NCBI GenBank assembly: GCA_944387015.1
Contig: CALXDH010000012.1
Location: forward strand, 1 to 64,000
DNA length: 64,000 nt
Source: an uncultured Oscillospiraceae bacterium
GTDB taxonomy: Bacteria; Bacillota; Clostridia; Oscillospirales; Oscillospiraceae
Direction of reading: 5' to 3'
Shown here one piece after another: positions 50,885-60,411 of the stretch. Position numbers and translations under genes: made by a program. A model generated the notes under the pieces. That model was given only the letters and a program-made list of their open reading frames with translations, made no database searches and was not told the DNA's origin. Position 1 is the first letter of the stretch. The number at the start of each line of letters is the position of its first letter.

Positions 50885-52240
50885 ATGGATACGCAAAGCA
50901 ATCAACTGCGGGTGGAATTTACCAAGGCGGATCTGCGCAGACTGATCGTGCCGCTGGTGATCGAGCAGCTCTTGTCCATCACCGTGGGCCTTTCAGACTC
51001 CCTGATGGTCTCCCAGGTGGGAGAGGCGGCCATTTCCGCCGTGTCGCTGGTGGACACGGTGAACGTACTGCTGGTCAACGCCTTTGCCTCGCTGGCCACC
51101 GGAGGCGCCGTCATTACGGGGCAGTATCTGGGCCGGCGGGAAGTGGGCAAGGCCGGTCACTCCGCCCAGCAGCTGCTGCTGTTTATGGCGGAGGTCTCCC
51201 TGGCGGTGATGGTACTCTTTTACCTGGGCAAGGGCTTCGTGCTCAACGTGGTCTTCGGCCAGGTGGAGGCGGACGTGGCGGCCTACGCCAATACCTATTA
51301 CATGATCGTGGAGGCGTCCATCCCCTTCCTGGCGCTTTACAGCGCGGGGGCAGCGCTGTTCCGGGTGATGGGCAACTCCGGCACCTCCATGTGGGTGTCC
51401 ACCGCCATGAACGCCATCAATGTGGTGGGCAATGGACTTTTGATCTTTGTGTTCCACCGGGGCGTGGAGGGCGTGGCCATTCCCACCCTGGTCTCCCGGA
51501 TCTTCGCGGCGGCGGCCATGCTGGTGCTGCTGCGGCGGCCGAATCTTCCCATACAGGTGGAGCGGTTCACCTTCCGGCATGACCGGTTCGTGGTGAAAAA
51601 CATCCTCCACTTCGGCGTGCCCAACGGCATCGAGGGCAGCATGTTCCAGCTGGGAAAGATCTTGCTGCTCTCCACGGTATCGGTGCTGGGCACCGCCGCC
51701 GTGGCGGCAAACGCCATCGGCAATACCCTGGCCTCCTTCCAGGTGGTGCCCGGCACCGCACTGGGCCTTGCCATCGTGACGGTGGTGTCCCGGTGCGTAG
51801 GCGCCTCGGAGTATGACCGGGCCCGGTATTACACAAAGAAAATGATGCGCACCGCATATTTATATACGGTCCTGGTCATTGCTTTGATCCTGGCGTGTCT
51901 GCCGCTGATCTTGAAGCTCTACAACGTCTCCGACCAGGCCCGGGAGTGGGCCACCCAGATCCTCTGGATGCACGGCCTGTGCGGCATCCTGATCTGGCCC
52001 CTGGCCTTCACGCTGCCCCAGGCCCTGCGGGCGGCGGGGGATACCCGCTTCACCATGGTGGCCTCCACCGTGTCCATGTGGACGCTGCGGGTGGGCCTGG
52101 GCGTTTTATTGGGCCGGTACTGGGGCTTCGGCGTCCTGGGCATCTGGATGGCCATGTTTGCCGACTGGGCGCTGCGGGCGGCGCTGTTCGTGCCCCGGTT
52201 CCACGGCCACAAGTGGGAGACCATGGGCCTGGAGAACTGA
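50885..52240 (+). CDS. MATE-family efflux transporter
   Basis: This 451-residue membrane protein is a MATE antiporter with twelve predicted helices (first half LIVPLVIEQLLSITVGLSDSLMVSQVG; second half ILHFGVPNGIEGSMFQLGKILLLSTVS). It belongs to a different branch from the MATE protein at 37757. AAGGAGG precedes the ATG by about 12 bases. The paired AraC regulator suggests induction by its substrate, which is unknown. Confidence 0.94.
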   Translation: MDTQSNQLRVEFTKADLRRLIVPLVIEQLLSITVGLSDSLMVSQVGEAAISAVSLVDTVNVLLVNAFASLATGGAVITGQYLGRREVGKAGHSAQQLLLFMAEVSLAVMVLFYLGKGFVLNVVFGQVEADVAAYANTYYMIVEASIPFLALYSAGAALFRVMGNSGTSMWVSTAMNAINVVGNGLLIFVFHRGVEGVAIPTLVSRIFAAAAMLVLLRRPNLPIQVERFTFRHDRFVVKNILHFGVPNGIEGSMFQLGKILLLSTVSVLGTAAVAANAIGNTLASFQVVPGTALGLAIVTVVSRCVGASEYDRARYYTKKMMRTAYLYTVLVIALILACLPLILKLYNVSDQAREWATQILWMHGLCGILIWPLAFTLPQALRAAGDTRFTMVASTVSMWTLRVGLGVLLGRYWGFGVLGIWMAMFADWALRAALFVPRFHGHKWETMGLEN

Positions 52241-52271
52241 CGGATTCAAATTTTTCCAATGAGGTGAGCGT

Positions 52272-52775
52272 ATGTACGACGAACTGACGGAAGTGGACAT
52301 CCAGAAGATGCAGGAGGAGATCGACCACCGGGTCCGGGTGCTCCGGCCCCAGCTGATCGAAGAGGTACAGACCGCCCGGGCCTTCGGGGACCTGAGCGAG
52401 AACTACGAGTATAAATGCGCCAAGCAGGCCAAGAACCGCAACGAGAGCCGCATCCGCTATCTGGAGCGCATGATCCGCACCGCCAAGGTCATCCAGGTGG
52501 ACTCCAAGGACGGCGCGGTGGGCCTTTTTGATAAGGTGACCATCTTCAATGAGATGGTGAAAAAGGAGATGACGCTCCAGATCGTCACCACGCTGCGTCA
52601 GGATGCCCTGAAGGGCCTCATCAGTAAGGAATCCCCGGTGGGCAAAGCGCTGATGGGCCATCGGGTAGGGGACCGCGTCCAGGTGGAGGTGAGCCCGGAG
52701 CTGAAGTACTTCGTGGAGATCCGGGCCATCGAGAAGGGCAAGGACGACGATTCCCTGGAGATCAGCAGCTACTAA
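52272..52775 (+). CDS. greA: Transcription elongation factor GreA/GreB family
   Basis: This 167-residue factor rescues backtracked RNA polymerase. The N-terminal coiled coil carries the acidic tip in ARAFGDLSENYEYKCAKQ, and the C-terminal FKBP-like domain covers about 85-165 (ESPVGKALMGHRVGDRVQVEV). Relative to E. coli GreA the tip is conserved but the first helix is divergent, so it may be a lineage-specific paralogue. Its ATG follows the MATE stop by 31 bp. Confidence 0.9.
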   Translation: MYDELTEVDIQKMQEEIDHRVRVLRPQLIEEVQTARAFGDLSENYEYKCAKQAKNRNESRIRYLERMIRTAKVIQVDSKDGAVGLFDKVTIFNEMVKKEMTLQIVTTLRQDALKGLISKESPVGKALMGHRVGDRVQVEVSPELKYFVEIRAIEKGKDDDSLEISSY

Positions 52776-52845
52776 AGAAAAGACGGCACAGTCCCATAAG
52801 GTCCCGTTCAAAGGACGGACGAATGGAACGAAAGGAGAGCGTGCG

Positions 52846-53196
52846 ATGCTGTTTATTTGTTATCCCAAGTGCTCCACCTGCAAGAAGGCCCAGACCTATC
52901 TGGAGGAGCGGGGCATTCCCTTTACCCGGCGGGACATCAAGCTGGAGACCCCCACCGTGGAGGAGCTGCGGCGCTGGCAGCAGATGAGCGGACTGCCGCT
53001 GAAGAAGTTTTTCAACACCAGCGGCCTTTCCTATAAGGCTCTGGGGCTGAAGGAGAAGCTCCCCCACATGACGGAGGAGGAGCAGCTGGCGCTGCTCGCC
53101 GGTGACGGCATGCTCATTAAGCGCCCGCTGCTGGTGGGAGACGACTTTGTGCTGACGGGCTTCCGCCAGGCGGAGTGGGAGGCCTGGCTGGGATGA
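52846..53196 (+). CDS. ArsC/Spx-family thioredoxin-fold protein
   Basis: This 116-residue protein has the ArsC/YffB/Spx fold with redox motif CSTCKK near residue 9 and the segments FNTSGLSYKALGLKEKL and MLIKRPLLVGDDFVLTGF. The Arg triad of true arsenate reductases is not evident, so a Spx/YffB-like role in thiol stress is more likely. AAAGGAG precedes the ATG. Its stop overlaps the next start (ATGA). Confidence 0.9.
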   Translation: MLFICYPKCSTCKKAQTYLEERGIPFTRRDIKLETPTVEELRRWQQMSGLPLKKFFNTSGLSYKALGLKEKLPHMTEEEQLALLAGDGMLIKRPLLVGDDFVLTGFRQAEWEAWLG

Positions 53197-54158
53197 GGAT
53201 GCGGGTGGACTTTGCCCCGCTGGACGGTATCACCAAGGTGGTGTTCCGCCAGGTATGGCACCGGCGCTTTGGCGGCGCGGACCGGTACTTCATCCCCTTT
53301 TTCTCCCCCACGGACCAGCATGTGGTCACCCCCCGGGACCGGCGGGAACTGGATCCGGAGGCCAACCGGGGGATCCCCTCCGTGCCCCAGATCATGACCC
53401 GCAAGGCCCCGGACTTCCTCTGGGCGGCGGAGCTGATGGAGGATCTGGGCTACCGGGAAGTGAATCTGAACCTGGGCTGTCCCTCCGGCACCGTCACCGC
53501 CAAGGGCAAGGGCTCCGGCTTTCTGGCCCGGCCGGAGGAGCTGGAGCGGTTTTTTGACGAGGTGTTCGCCTCCGTCCGACTGCCGGTGTCCGTCAAGACC
53601 CGGCTGGGGTATCAGGACCCGGAGGAATTTTACCGTCTGCTGGAGATTTACAACCGCTATCCCATCGCCTGCCTCACCATCCATCCCCGGGTGCGGCCGG
53701 AGCTCTACAAGGGCACGGTCCACCGGGACCTGTTTGCCTGGGCGGTGAGCGAGAGCCGCATTCCCCTGTGCTACAACGGCGACCTTCTGACGGTGGAGGA
53801 CATCACCGTCGTGGAGCGGGACTTCCCCACGGTGGAGGCGGTGATGGTGGGCCGGGGCGCCGTAGCGGACCCGGCGCTGCTGCGCAAACTCCGGGGCGGC
53901 CCCGCCGCCACCCGGCAGGAAGTGGAGGAGTTCACCGGAGAGCTGTACCAGGCCTACCAGGACTTCTATGGACAGCCGGGCCACGCGGCCCAGCGGATGA
54001 AGGAGGTCTGGTTCTATCTGATCCACCTCTTTGAGGGCGGCGAAAAGCACGCCAAGCAGATGCGCCGGCTCCATACGCCCCGGGACTACGAGGCCTTGGC
54101 GGCGGCCATTTTCCAGGAGCTGCCTCTCCGGGACCACGCCGAGGGCCGCTTTGCCTGA
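53193..54158 (+). CDS. dus: tRNA-dihydrouridine synthase
   Basis: This 321-residue FMN enzyme reduces uridine to dihydrouridine in tRNA. Features are FAPLDGITKVVFR at the start, NLNLGCPSGTVTAKGKGSGFL with the catalytic Cys, VKTRLGYQ, LTIHPRVRPELYKG with the conserved His, YNGDLLTVEDI and VMVGRGAVADPALL. The start overlaps the previous stop by four bases; an ATG two codons later is possible. Which uridine is modified cannot be told. Confidence 0.93.
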   Translation: MRMRVDFAPLDGITKVVFRQVWHRRFGGADRYFIPFFSPTDQHVVTPRDRRELDPEANRGIPSVPQIMTRKAPDFLWAAELMEDLGYREVNLNLGCPSGTVTAKGKGSGFLARPEELERFFDEVFASVRLPVSVKTRLGYQDPEEFYRLLEIYNRYPIACLTIHPRVRPELYKGTVHRDLFAWAVSESRIPLCYNGDLLTVEDITVVERDFPTVEAVMVGRGAVADPALLRKLRGGPAATRQEVEEFTGELYQAYQDFYGQPGHAAQRMKEVWFYLIHLFEGGEKHAKQMRRLHTPRDYEALAAAIFQELPLRDHAEGRFA

Positions 54159-54204
54159 GAAGGGGCGGCGCAGGGAACGCCCCGCCGGAAATTCTTTCCG
54201 ATAA

Positions 54205-54253
54205 GCAAAAAACAGGCGGACCTTATTCCAAGGTCCGCCTGTTTCATTTTTTC
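54205..54253. terminator. Bidirectional terminator
   Basis: AAACAGGCGGACCTT pairs with AAGGTCCGCCTGTTT, followed by CATTTTTTC rightward and by TTTTTTGC leftward, between the dus and PPC-domain genes. Confidence 0.88.
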
Positions 54254-54286
54254 AAAAGGTTCCCATAAGGCTTGTCCGGAGGGGGG

Positions 54287-54706
54287 TCAGAACTTCCAGA
54301 GATTGAGCCCGATGTCCTCACTGCGGACCCGGTCCACAGTCCCAGGCAGGAGCGTCACCACCATCTCGCAGGTAGCGCTGATGGCCGCCCGGTTCAGGTG
54401 CCCACCGAACACCCGGCCCTGATCGTCCCCGGCGCTCATGTGGAGATGACAGTAAAAGTCTCCGCCCATGGTGTCGATGGTGCCGGTGAGGGAGACGATC
54501 TCAAAACTGCCGGAAAAGTGGTTGGCGTAATACTTTTTCTCGTCCGTCTTGAAAACACCCACGGTGAACTCCTTCACCGCACCCAGTGCCTGCACGGCGG
54601 CCAGACGGATCTGCTCCTGACGGGCAAAGCGCTCCAGCTGCTCCAAAATCTCCTCGCCCGGGTCCATGCGCACGAGATAAGCCTCGCCTACTTTATGGTA
54701 TTCCAT
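54287..54706 (-). CDS. PPC (DUF296) domain protein
   Basis: This 139-residue protein consists of a single PPC/DUF296 domain: YLVRMDPGEEILEQLERFARQEQI, VQALGAVKEFTVGVF, GTIDTMGGDFYCHLHMSAGDDQGRVFGGHL and the C-terminal ISATCEMVVTLLPG. The His pair (CHLHM) could bind a metal. Plant relatives with AT-hooks bind DNA; stand-alone bacterial forms have no settled function. It is monocistronic. Confidence 0.9.
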   Translation of the reverse strand: MEYHKVGEAYLVRMDPGEEILEQLERFARQEQIRLAAVQALGAVKEFTVGVFKTDEKKYYANHFSGSFEIVSLTGTIDTMGGDFYCHLHMSAGDDQGRVFGGHLNRAAISATCEMVVTLLPGTVDRVRSEDIGLNLWKF

Positions 54707-54821
54707 ATGTGGGTCCTCCTTGTCTGCGTTTTCCTCACCATACCACAGATCCGCACCCTGTGCAAGGCCGCCCCGAAACAGTGGATGCCAAAGTGACCCG
54801 CGCCCAATACCCAGCAGATCT

Positions 54822-54850
54822 TTTACCGTGATTTTATCGTGATTTTACCG
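54822..54850 (+). repeat. Short AT-rich direct repeats
   Basis: CGTGATTTTA is repeated in tandem (TTTTACCGTGATTTTATCGTGATTTTACCG, in which CGTGATTTTAYCG recurs) about 60 bp upstream of the small zinc-ribbon gene. It could be a binding site, with no further evidence. Confidence 0.35.
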
Positions 54851-54907
54851 GGAAGAGGTGGAACGGGGCAGTGGAAAATGGTATAGATCATCCGGGGAGG
54901 GATCGAG

Positions 54908-55156
54908 ATGGAACAACTCAGACGCTGGGAGATCGCGTCCAGCGGGATCTCTTTGTTGGGTGCGCTGCTCTTCGGCATTCAGGTCTGGCTCCACGAGGTG
55001 CTGACCAGTCTGGCAATCCTGGGCCTTGGGGCGTTTTTGGCGGGGAACTTACTGGCGGTGATGAAGGTGCGCTGTCCGTTTTGCCACCACTTCCTGGGCC
55101 TCTTCGGCCCGACAGGAAAATTCTGCCCCTACTGCGGAGACCAGATCAAAAAGTAA
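54908..55156 (+). CDS. Small membrane protein with C-terminal zinc ribbon
   Basis: This 82-residue protein has two hydrophobic segments (SSGISLLGALLFGIQVWL and LTSLAILGLGAFLAGNLLAVM) and then a zinc ribbon CPFCHHFLGLFGPTGKFCPYCGDQI. GGGAGG precedes the ATG, and an extended -10-like TGGTATAGA lies at 54879-54887. Function is unknown. The ribbon would lie in the cytoplasm if both segments span the membrane. Confidence 0.8.
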   Translation: MEQLRRWEIASSGISLLGALLFGIQVWLHEVLTSLAILGLGAFLAGNLLAVMKVRCPFCHHFLGLFGPTGKFCPYCGDQIKK

Positions 55157-55164
55157 ATCAAGCA

Positions 55165-55208
55165 GCAAAACAGCAGCCCCGGAGAGGGACTGCTGTTTTG
55201 CGTTTGTC
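55165..55208 (+). terminator. Probable terminator of the small zinc-ribbon gene
   Basis: GCAAAACAGCAG (55165-55176) pairs with CTGCTGTTTTGC (55190-55201), followed by GTTTGTCC, a weak T tract. Confidence 0.55.
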
Positions 55209-55264
55209 CAGAAATGGGCCCGGCCCCGATGCTCTGGAGCGCAGGGGGCCGTTGGAAGAGAACA

Positions 55265-55298
55265 GGAAAATCCCCCGGACTTTGCGTCCGGGGGATTC
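55265..55298 (-). terminator. Terminator of the EIIC-like permease gene
   Basis: AATCCCCCGGAC pairs with GTCCGGGGGATT, followed leftward by TTCCTG after a TTTT extension, six bases past the stop. Confidence 0.8.
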
Positions 55299-55303
55299 AG
55301 ATC

Positions 55304-56410
55304 TTATGCCAGGGTCAGGTCTCCCTGCTTGACCCAACCGGCCCGGCAGCACAGCTGGTTGATGAGGGGGCAGAGAATGGCCGGCAGGACGAAACTGATG
55401 AGCAGCAGTCCCGCCCAGTCAAAGGCAGTGGGGGTAATGGCTGCGGCGCCGTTGGCCAAAGCGTCGGCGCTGGGAGAGATCCAGCCGGTCCAAACGCCCA
55501 GCTGGCCGCACAATCCGCAGGTGCCCATGCCGGAGTTGATGGCGGCGCCGTTCATCTCCAGGTGGAAAACGCAGGTGGCGATGGGGCCGGTGATGGCGGA
55601 GGTGAGGGTAGGGGCGATCCAGATCCGGGGATTTTTCACGATGTTGGGCATCTGGAGCATGGAGGTGCCCAGGCCCTGACTGACCAAGCCGCCCCAGCCG
55701 TTTTCCCGGAAGCTCATCACGGCGAAACCCACCATCTGGGCGCAGCATCCCGCCACGGCGGCACCGCCGGCAAGGCCCGTCAATGTCAGGGCAGCGCAGA
55801 TGGCGGCAGAGGAGATGGGCAGCGTCAGGGCGATGCCCACCAGAACGGAGACCAAGATGCCCATGGCAAAGGGCTGCAGCTCCGTGGCGCGCATGATCAG
55901 CTGGCCGAAGGCACTGGCGGCGGTGCCGATGGGAGGTGCGATGAGCCAGGCGGCGCCGATGCCCACTAGAATGGTGACGATGGGGGTCACCAGGATGTCC
56001 ACCTTGGTCTCCTTACTGACGGCCTTGCCGCACTCAGCGGAGATGATGGCCACAAACAGTACGGCCAGCGGGCCGCCAGCCCCGCCCAGGGTGTTGCAGG
56101 CGTACCCAACGGTCACCAGGGAGAAGAGCACCATGGGGGGCGCCTGAAGGGCATAGCCGATGGCTACAGCCATGGCGGAACCGCTCATGAAGGAGGCCAG
56201 GCCGCCAATGGTGTAGCCAACTTCATTGATGGTGACGATCTGGGCGGTGAGGAAGCCGATGTGGAACTGGGTGCCCAGCGTGTTGAGGATGGTACCGATC
56301 AGCAGCGAGCAGAACAAACCCTGTGCCATGGCGCCCAGGGCGTCGATGCCATAGCGCTTGGCGGAGATGACAATGTTTTTGCGTTTTAGAAAAGCCTTGC
56401 ATTTTTCCAT
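55304..56410 (-). CDS. PTS EIIC-like permease without PTS partners; candidate niacin transporter
   Basis: This 368-residue membrane protein resembles the stand-alone PTS_EIIC_2 family: about ten hydrophobic segments, GTILNTLGTQFHIGFLTAQIVTINEVGYTIGG near the start, TNLGGAGGPL-like NTLGGAGGPLAVLF, and MNGAAINSGMGTCGLCGQLGVW late. No EIIA, EIIB or HPr gene is near, and no phosphorylatable domain is fused, so sugar phosphorylation is unlikely. The gene follows niaR on the same strand and has its own promoter overlapped by a 38-bp palindrome. Uptake of niacin or a related NAD precursor is therefore proposed. Start MEKCKAFLK; its ribosome binding site (AGGTG) is weak. Confidence 0.75.
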   Translation of the reverse strand: MEKCKAFLKRKNIVISAKRYGIDALGAMAQGLFCSLLIGTILNTLGTQFHIGFLTAQIVTINEVGYTIGGLASFMSGSAMAVAIGYALQAPPMVLFSLVTVGYACNTLGGAGGPLAVLFVAIISAECGKAVSKETKVDILVTPIVTILVGIGAAWLIAPPIGTAASAFGQLIMRATELQPFAMGILVSVLVGIALTLPISSAAICAALTLTGLAGGAAVAGCCAQMVGFAVMSFRENGWGGLVSQGLGTSMLQMPNIVKNPRIWIAPTLTSAITGPIATCVFHLEMNGAAINSGMGTCGLCGQLGVWTGWISPSADALANGAAAITPTAFDWAGLLLISFVLPAILCPLINQLCCRAGWVKQGDLTLA

Positions 56411-56439
56411 GGGAAGCACCTGTTTCTCTCTCAAAATAA

Positions 56440-56477
56440 ATGTGGTATACAGGTGTCTTGACACCTGTATACCACAT
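56440..56477. promoter_or_regulatory. 38-bp perfect palindrome, candidate NiaR operator
   Basis: Arms of 17 bp (56440-56456 and 56461-56477; ATGTGGTATACAGGTGT and its exact complement) flank CTTG. The inner part AGGTGTCTTGACACCT is a compact symmetric site. The palindrome begins at the -10 of the leftward promoter and covers the start-site region, so a bound protein would block transcription of the permease gene. The adjacent niaR is the obvious candidate regulator. Confidence 0.8.
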
Positions 56478-56504
56478 CTTACACGCAAGAGCTTTCGCTG
56501 TCAA
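56476..56504 (-). promoter_or_regulatory. Promoter of the EIIC-like permease gene
   Basis: On the minus strand TTGACA (56504-56499) and TAAGAT (56481-56476) are 17 bp apart, directly adjoining the palindromic operator. Confidence 0.8.
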
Positions 56505-56557
56505 CCGTCATTTCCACGGAAAATCCGTTTTTTCATGGAGGCAGTCGGCTTAATCCG

Positions 56558-57079
56558 TCAAGCGTCCTGGTCGGACAGCAGGATGCCCAGTTCCCGCAGG
56601 GTCTGCTGGACCCGCCGGAAGGCCTCACTGTCGGGGCAGGACAGGGTGTGGAGATGGATGCCTTCGGTGAGGTTGGACAGGGGCTGGGCGTCGGCGCTGG
56701 CGCAGCGCTTCAAAAACTGCTGGACGTCGTAGCGGCTGGAGAGCTGCAGCGGGCCGGTGAGCTGGCCGTAAAGAGGATGCTCCACGATCACATCCACCAC
56801 GGTGCAGCCCTGGTCCACCATGGCGTTGAGTTCTGCCTCCATACCGTCAGGGCCGTGCTGCACTGCCACCCGGCGGATCAGGCCGGTGGCCGCGGGCAGG
56901 ATCACGTAGCCCCGGGGGGTGGCGGAGATGTCGGCTCCCGCCGCCCGCAGCAGAGCGATGTCCCCCACGATGATCTGCCGGCTGACGGAAAAGCGGCGGG
57001 CCAGCGCCGCGGCGCTGACAGGGATGTCGGTGTTTCTCAAACTGTCCAGAATAGCCCTGCGGCGTTCCTCGGCCTGCAT
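56558..57079 (-). CDS. niaR: NiaR-type transcription repressor (HTH_11 + 3H domain)
   Basis: This 173-residue regulator has an N-terminal winged HTH (RRRAILDSLRNTDIPVSAAALARRFSVSRQIIVGDIALLRAAGADI, about 5-60). A 3H ligand-binding domain follows (about 75-170), named for three conserved His; here EHPLYGQLTGPL, EGIHLHTLSCPD and RRVAVQHG supply candidates. NiaR represses niacin uptake and NAD synthesis genes when niacin is plentiful. AAGGAGG lies upstream of MQAEERR. The downstream permease with its palindromic operator is the likely target. An unrelated HTH_11 regulator is the alternative. Confidence 0.88.
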   Translation of the reverse strand: MQAEERRRAILDSLRNTDIPVSAAALARRFSVSRQIIVGDIALLRAAGADISATPRGYVILPAATGLIRRVAVQHGPDGMEAELNAMVDQGCTVVDVIVEHPLYGQLTGPLQLSSRYDVQQFLKRCASADAQPLSNLTEGIHLHTLSCPDSEAFRRVQQTLRELGILLSDQDA

Positions 57080-57101
57080 AGGGGATCCCTCCTTCATAAA
57101 A

Positions 57102-57641
57102 TCAGATGACAAAAAATAGGCTGTCCGGGGACGGACATTGCGCATCCGGCAGCCCGGCGCCGAAAGGTTCCGCAAATACCCGGGGCGGCTGGGCACTGAG
57201 AATATCGTACCACTCGTCGCCGGAAACCAGGATATAGTGGCGCAGCGCCTCTGCATCCACCCCGTCGTAATAAAGCCCCTGGTCCTTCAGGCAGTCGCAG
57301 AAGTATCGGGTGTAGCGGCACTGCAGAGCCAGGATGGGACGGCGATGGGGAAGGCCCGTCCGCTCCAGAAAACAGCCCAGTTCCTCCTCCTGGGCCAGGC
57401 TCAGGCTGTTGGAGCGCATCCGGAAGCCATACAGGGTGTCCTGGGGGAAGCGCACCCACAGCGACAGAGTCAGCGGGGTGAGATTGGTGCCGTTGTGGTA
57501 GTGCAGCAGTAATCCCCGGCGGTCCACCCGGACCTCCTCCAGATAGAGGAGCGGCTCCTCCGGGGAGAGGGCGGGGGTGAGGCAGTATGGCTCCACCGTC
57601 AGCCGGGGGTCCTGCTCGGGAAAGGTAAAGGCGTCGTACAT
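57102..57641 (-). CDS. Protein of unknown function
   Basis: I do not recognise this 179-residue protein. It has no signal peptide or membrane helix and looks like a mixed alpha/beta cytosolic protein, rich in Pro, Leu and Tyr. Segments include LEEVRVDRRGLLLHYHNGTNLTPLTLSLWVRFP and ILALQCRYTRYFCDCLKDQGLYYDG. AAAAGGAG precedes the chosen ATG. It lies 22 bp upstream of niaR on the same strand, so it may be cotranscribed with it. Confidence 0.75.
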   Translation of the reverse strand: MYDAFTFPEQDPRLTVEPYCLTPALSPEEPLLYLEEVRVDRRGLLLHYHNGTNLTPLTLSLWVRFPQDTLYGFRMRSNSLSLAQEEELGCFLERTGLPHRRPILALQCRYTRYFCDCLKDQGLYYDGVDAEALRHYILVSGDEWYDILSAQPPRVFAEPFGAGLPDAQCPSPDSLFFVI

Positions 57642-57703
57642 GGCGCGTCTCCTTTTGCTGAGGTTCTCTTTGCAGTATAGCATTCCCTGCTGTGGAATGC
57701 AAA

Positions 57704-57735
57704 GAGAAAGAGGACCCGTCGGGGTCCTCTTTCTC
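57704..57735 (-). terminator. Terminator of the liv operon
   Basis: GAGAAAGAGGACCC pairs perfectly with GGGTCCTCTTTCTC around a four-base loop; leftward it continues TTTGC. It stands about 45 bp past livF. Confidence 0.8.
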
Positions 57736-57781
57736 TATACAAAGCGGATAAATTGATGGAAATATAGCAAAACGGAATGGC

Positions 57782-58492
<711 letters not shown>

Positions 58493-58495
58493 GAC

Positions 58496-59329
<834 letters not shown>

Positions 59330-59330
59330 A

Positions 59331-60401
59331 TCAGGCGGCCTCCTTTTCCTTGGACGCACCGGGCCGCAGGCGGCTCAGCACAGAACGCAGCGTGGGGTTG
59401 TTGGTCAGCAGCATGACCAGGATCAGCACGATGGCGTACACCAGCATCCGGTAGTCGGAGAACTGGCGCAGGGCCTCCGGCAGGATGGTCAGCGCAGCCG
59501 CGGCGATCAGGGAGCCCCAGATGTTGCCCAGGCCGCCCAGCACCACGAACACCAGGATCAAAATGGAGGTGTTGAAGTCGAACTTGGAAGCCTGCAAAGA
59601 GGAGAAGTTCAATCCGTACAGCGCACCGGCAGCACCTGCCAGGGCGGCGGAGGTGACGAAGGCCATCAGCTTGTACTTGGTGAGGTTCAGACCGACGCTC
59701 TCGGCGGCGATGCTGTTGTCCCGCAGGGCCATGATGGCCCGGCCGGCCCGGCTGTCCTTCAGGTTCAGCACCACGAAGAGGGTGATGAGCACCAGCACGA
59801 AGCCGGCGGTGAAGGTGGAGATGGTGGCAGTGCTGGTGGCGCCCTGAGCGCCCTTGATGATGGCGATGCCCTCGGTCTCCAGGCCCAGATCGGCGATGGA
59901 CTTGTCGCCGGTGAGGTTCAGCGCCACATGGAGGCCCCGGGAATCCCAGCCCACCAGCAGGCAGTTGACCAGTTCCTTGATGATCTCGCCGAAGGCCAGC
60001 GTCACGATGGCCAGATAGTCGCCCCGCAGACGCAGCACCGGGGTACCGATGACCACGCCGGCCACGGCAGCCACAGCGGCGCCCACGAGCATGGCGACTG
60101 CCAGACGCAGGGCGTCGGAGGGGATGGCGCTTTGCAGGCTCATGGCGGCGATGACGCCGGAGAAGGCGCCCACGCTCATGAAACCGGCGTGGCCCAGGCT
60201 CAGTTCACCCAGGATACCCACGGTCAGGTTCAGGGAGACGGCCATGGACATGTAGCAGCAGATAGGGACCAGCTGTCCGGTGAGGGACCGGGAGAGGCCG
60301 CCGGAATCCCGCAGGATCACCGTGGCGGCGAAGGCAATGATGACGCCCAGGTAGGTGATGAGATTGGTGCGGGTAGAACGCTTCATAGATCTGATTTTCA
60401 T
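59331..60401 (-). CDS. livM: Branched-chain amino-acid ABC transporter permease LivM
   Basis: This 356-residue permease has about nine to ten membrane helices and the LivM motif LNLTVGILGELSLGHAGFMSVGAFSG, with the EAA-like loop in MALRDNSIAAESVGLNLTKYKL. GAGGTG precedes the ATG at MKIRSMKR. It pairs with LivH to form the pore. Confidence 0.95.
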   Translation of the reverse strand: MKIRSMKRSTRTNLITYLGVIIAFAATVILRDSGGLSRSLTGQLVPICCYMSMAVSLNLTVGILGELSLGHAGFMSVGAFSGVIAAMSLQSAIPSDALRLAVAMLVGAAVAAVAGVVIGTPVLRLRGDYLAIVTLAFGEIIKELVNCLLVGWDSRGLHVALNLTGDKSIADLGLETEGIAIIKGAQGATSTATISTFTAGFVLVLITLFVVLNLKDSRAGRAIMALRDNSIAAESVGLNLTKYKLMAFVTSAALAGAAGALYGLNFSSLQASKFDFNTSILILVFVVLGGLGNIWGSLIAAAALTILPEALRQFSDYRMLVYAIVLILVMLLTNNPTLRSVLSRLRPGASKEKEAA

Positions 60402-60411
60402 TGTGCGCACC

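Noticed and set aside
55304..56410. Ordinary sugar PTS transporter
   Set aside because: No EIIA, EIIB or HPr gene and no fused phosphoacceptor domain is visible, and the regulatory context is NiaR-like; kept only as an alternative.
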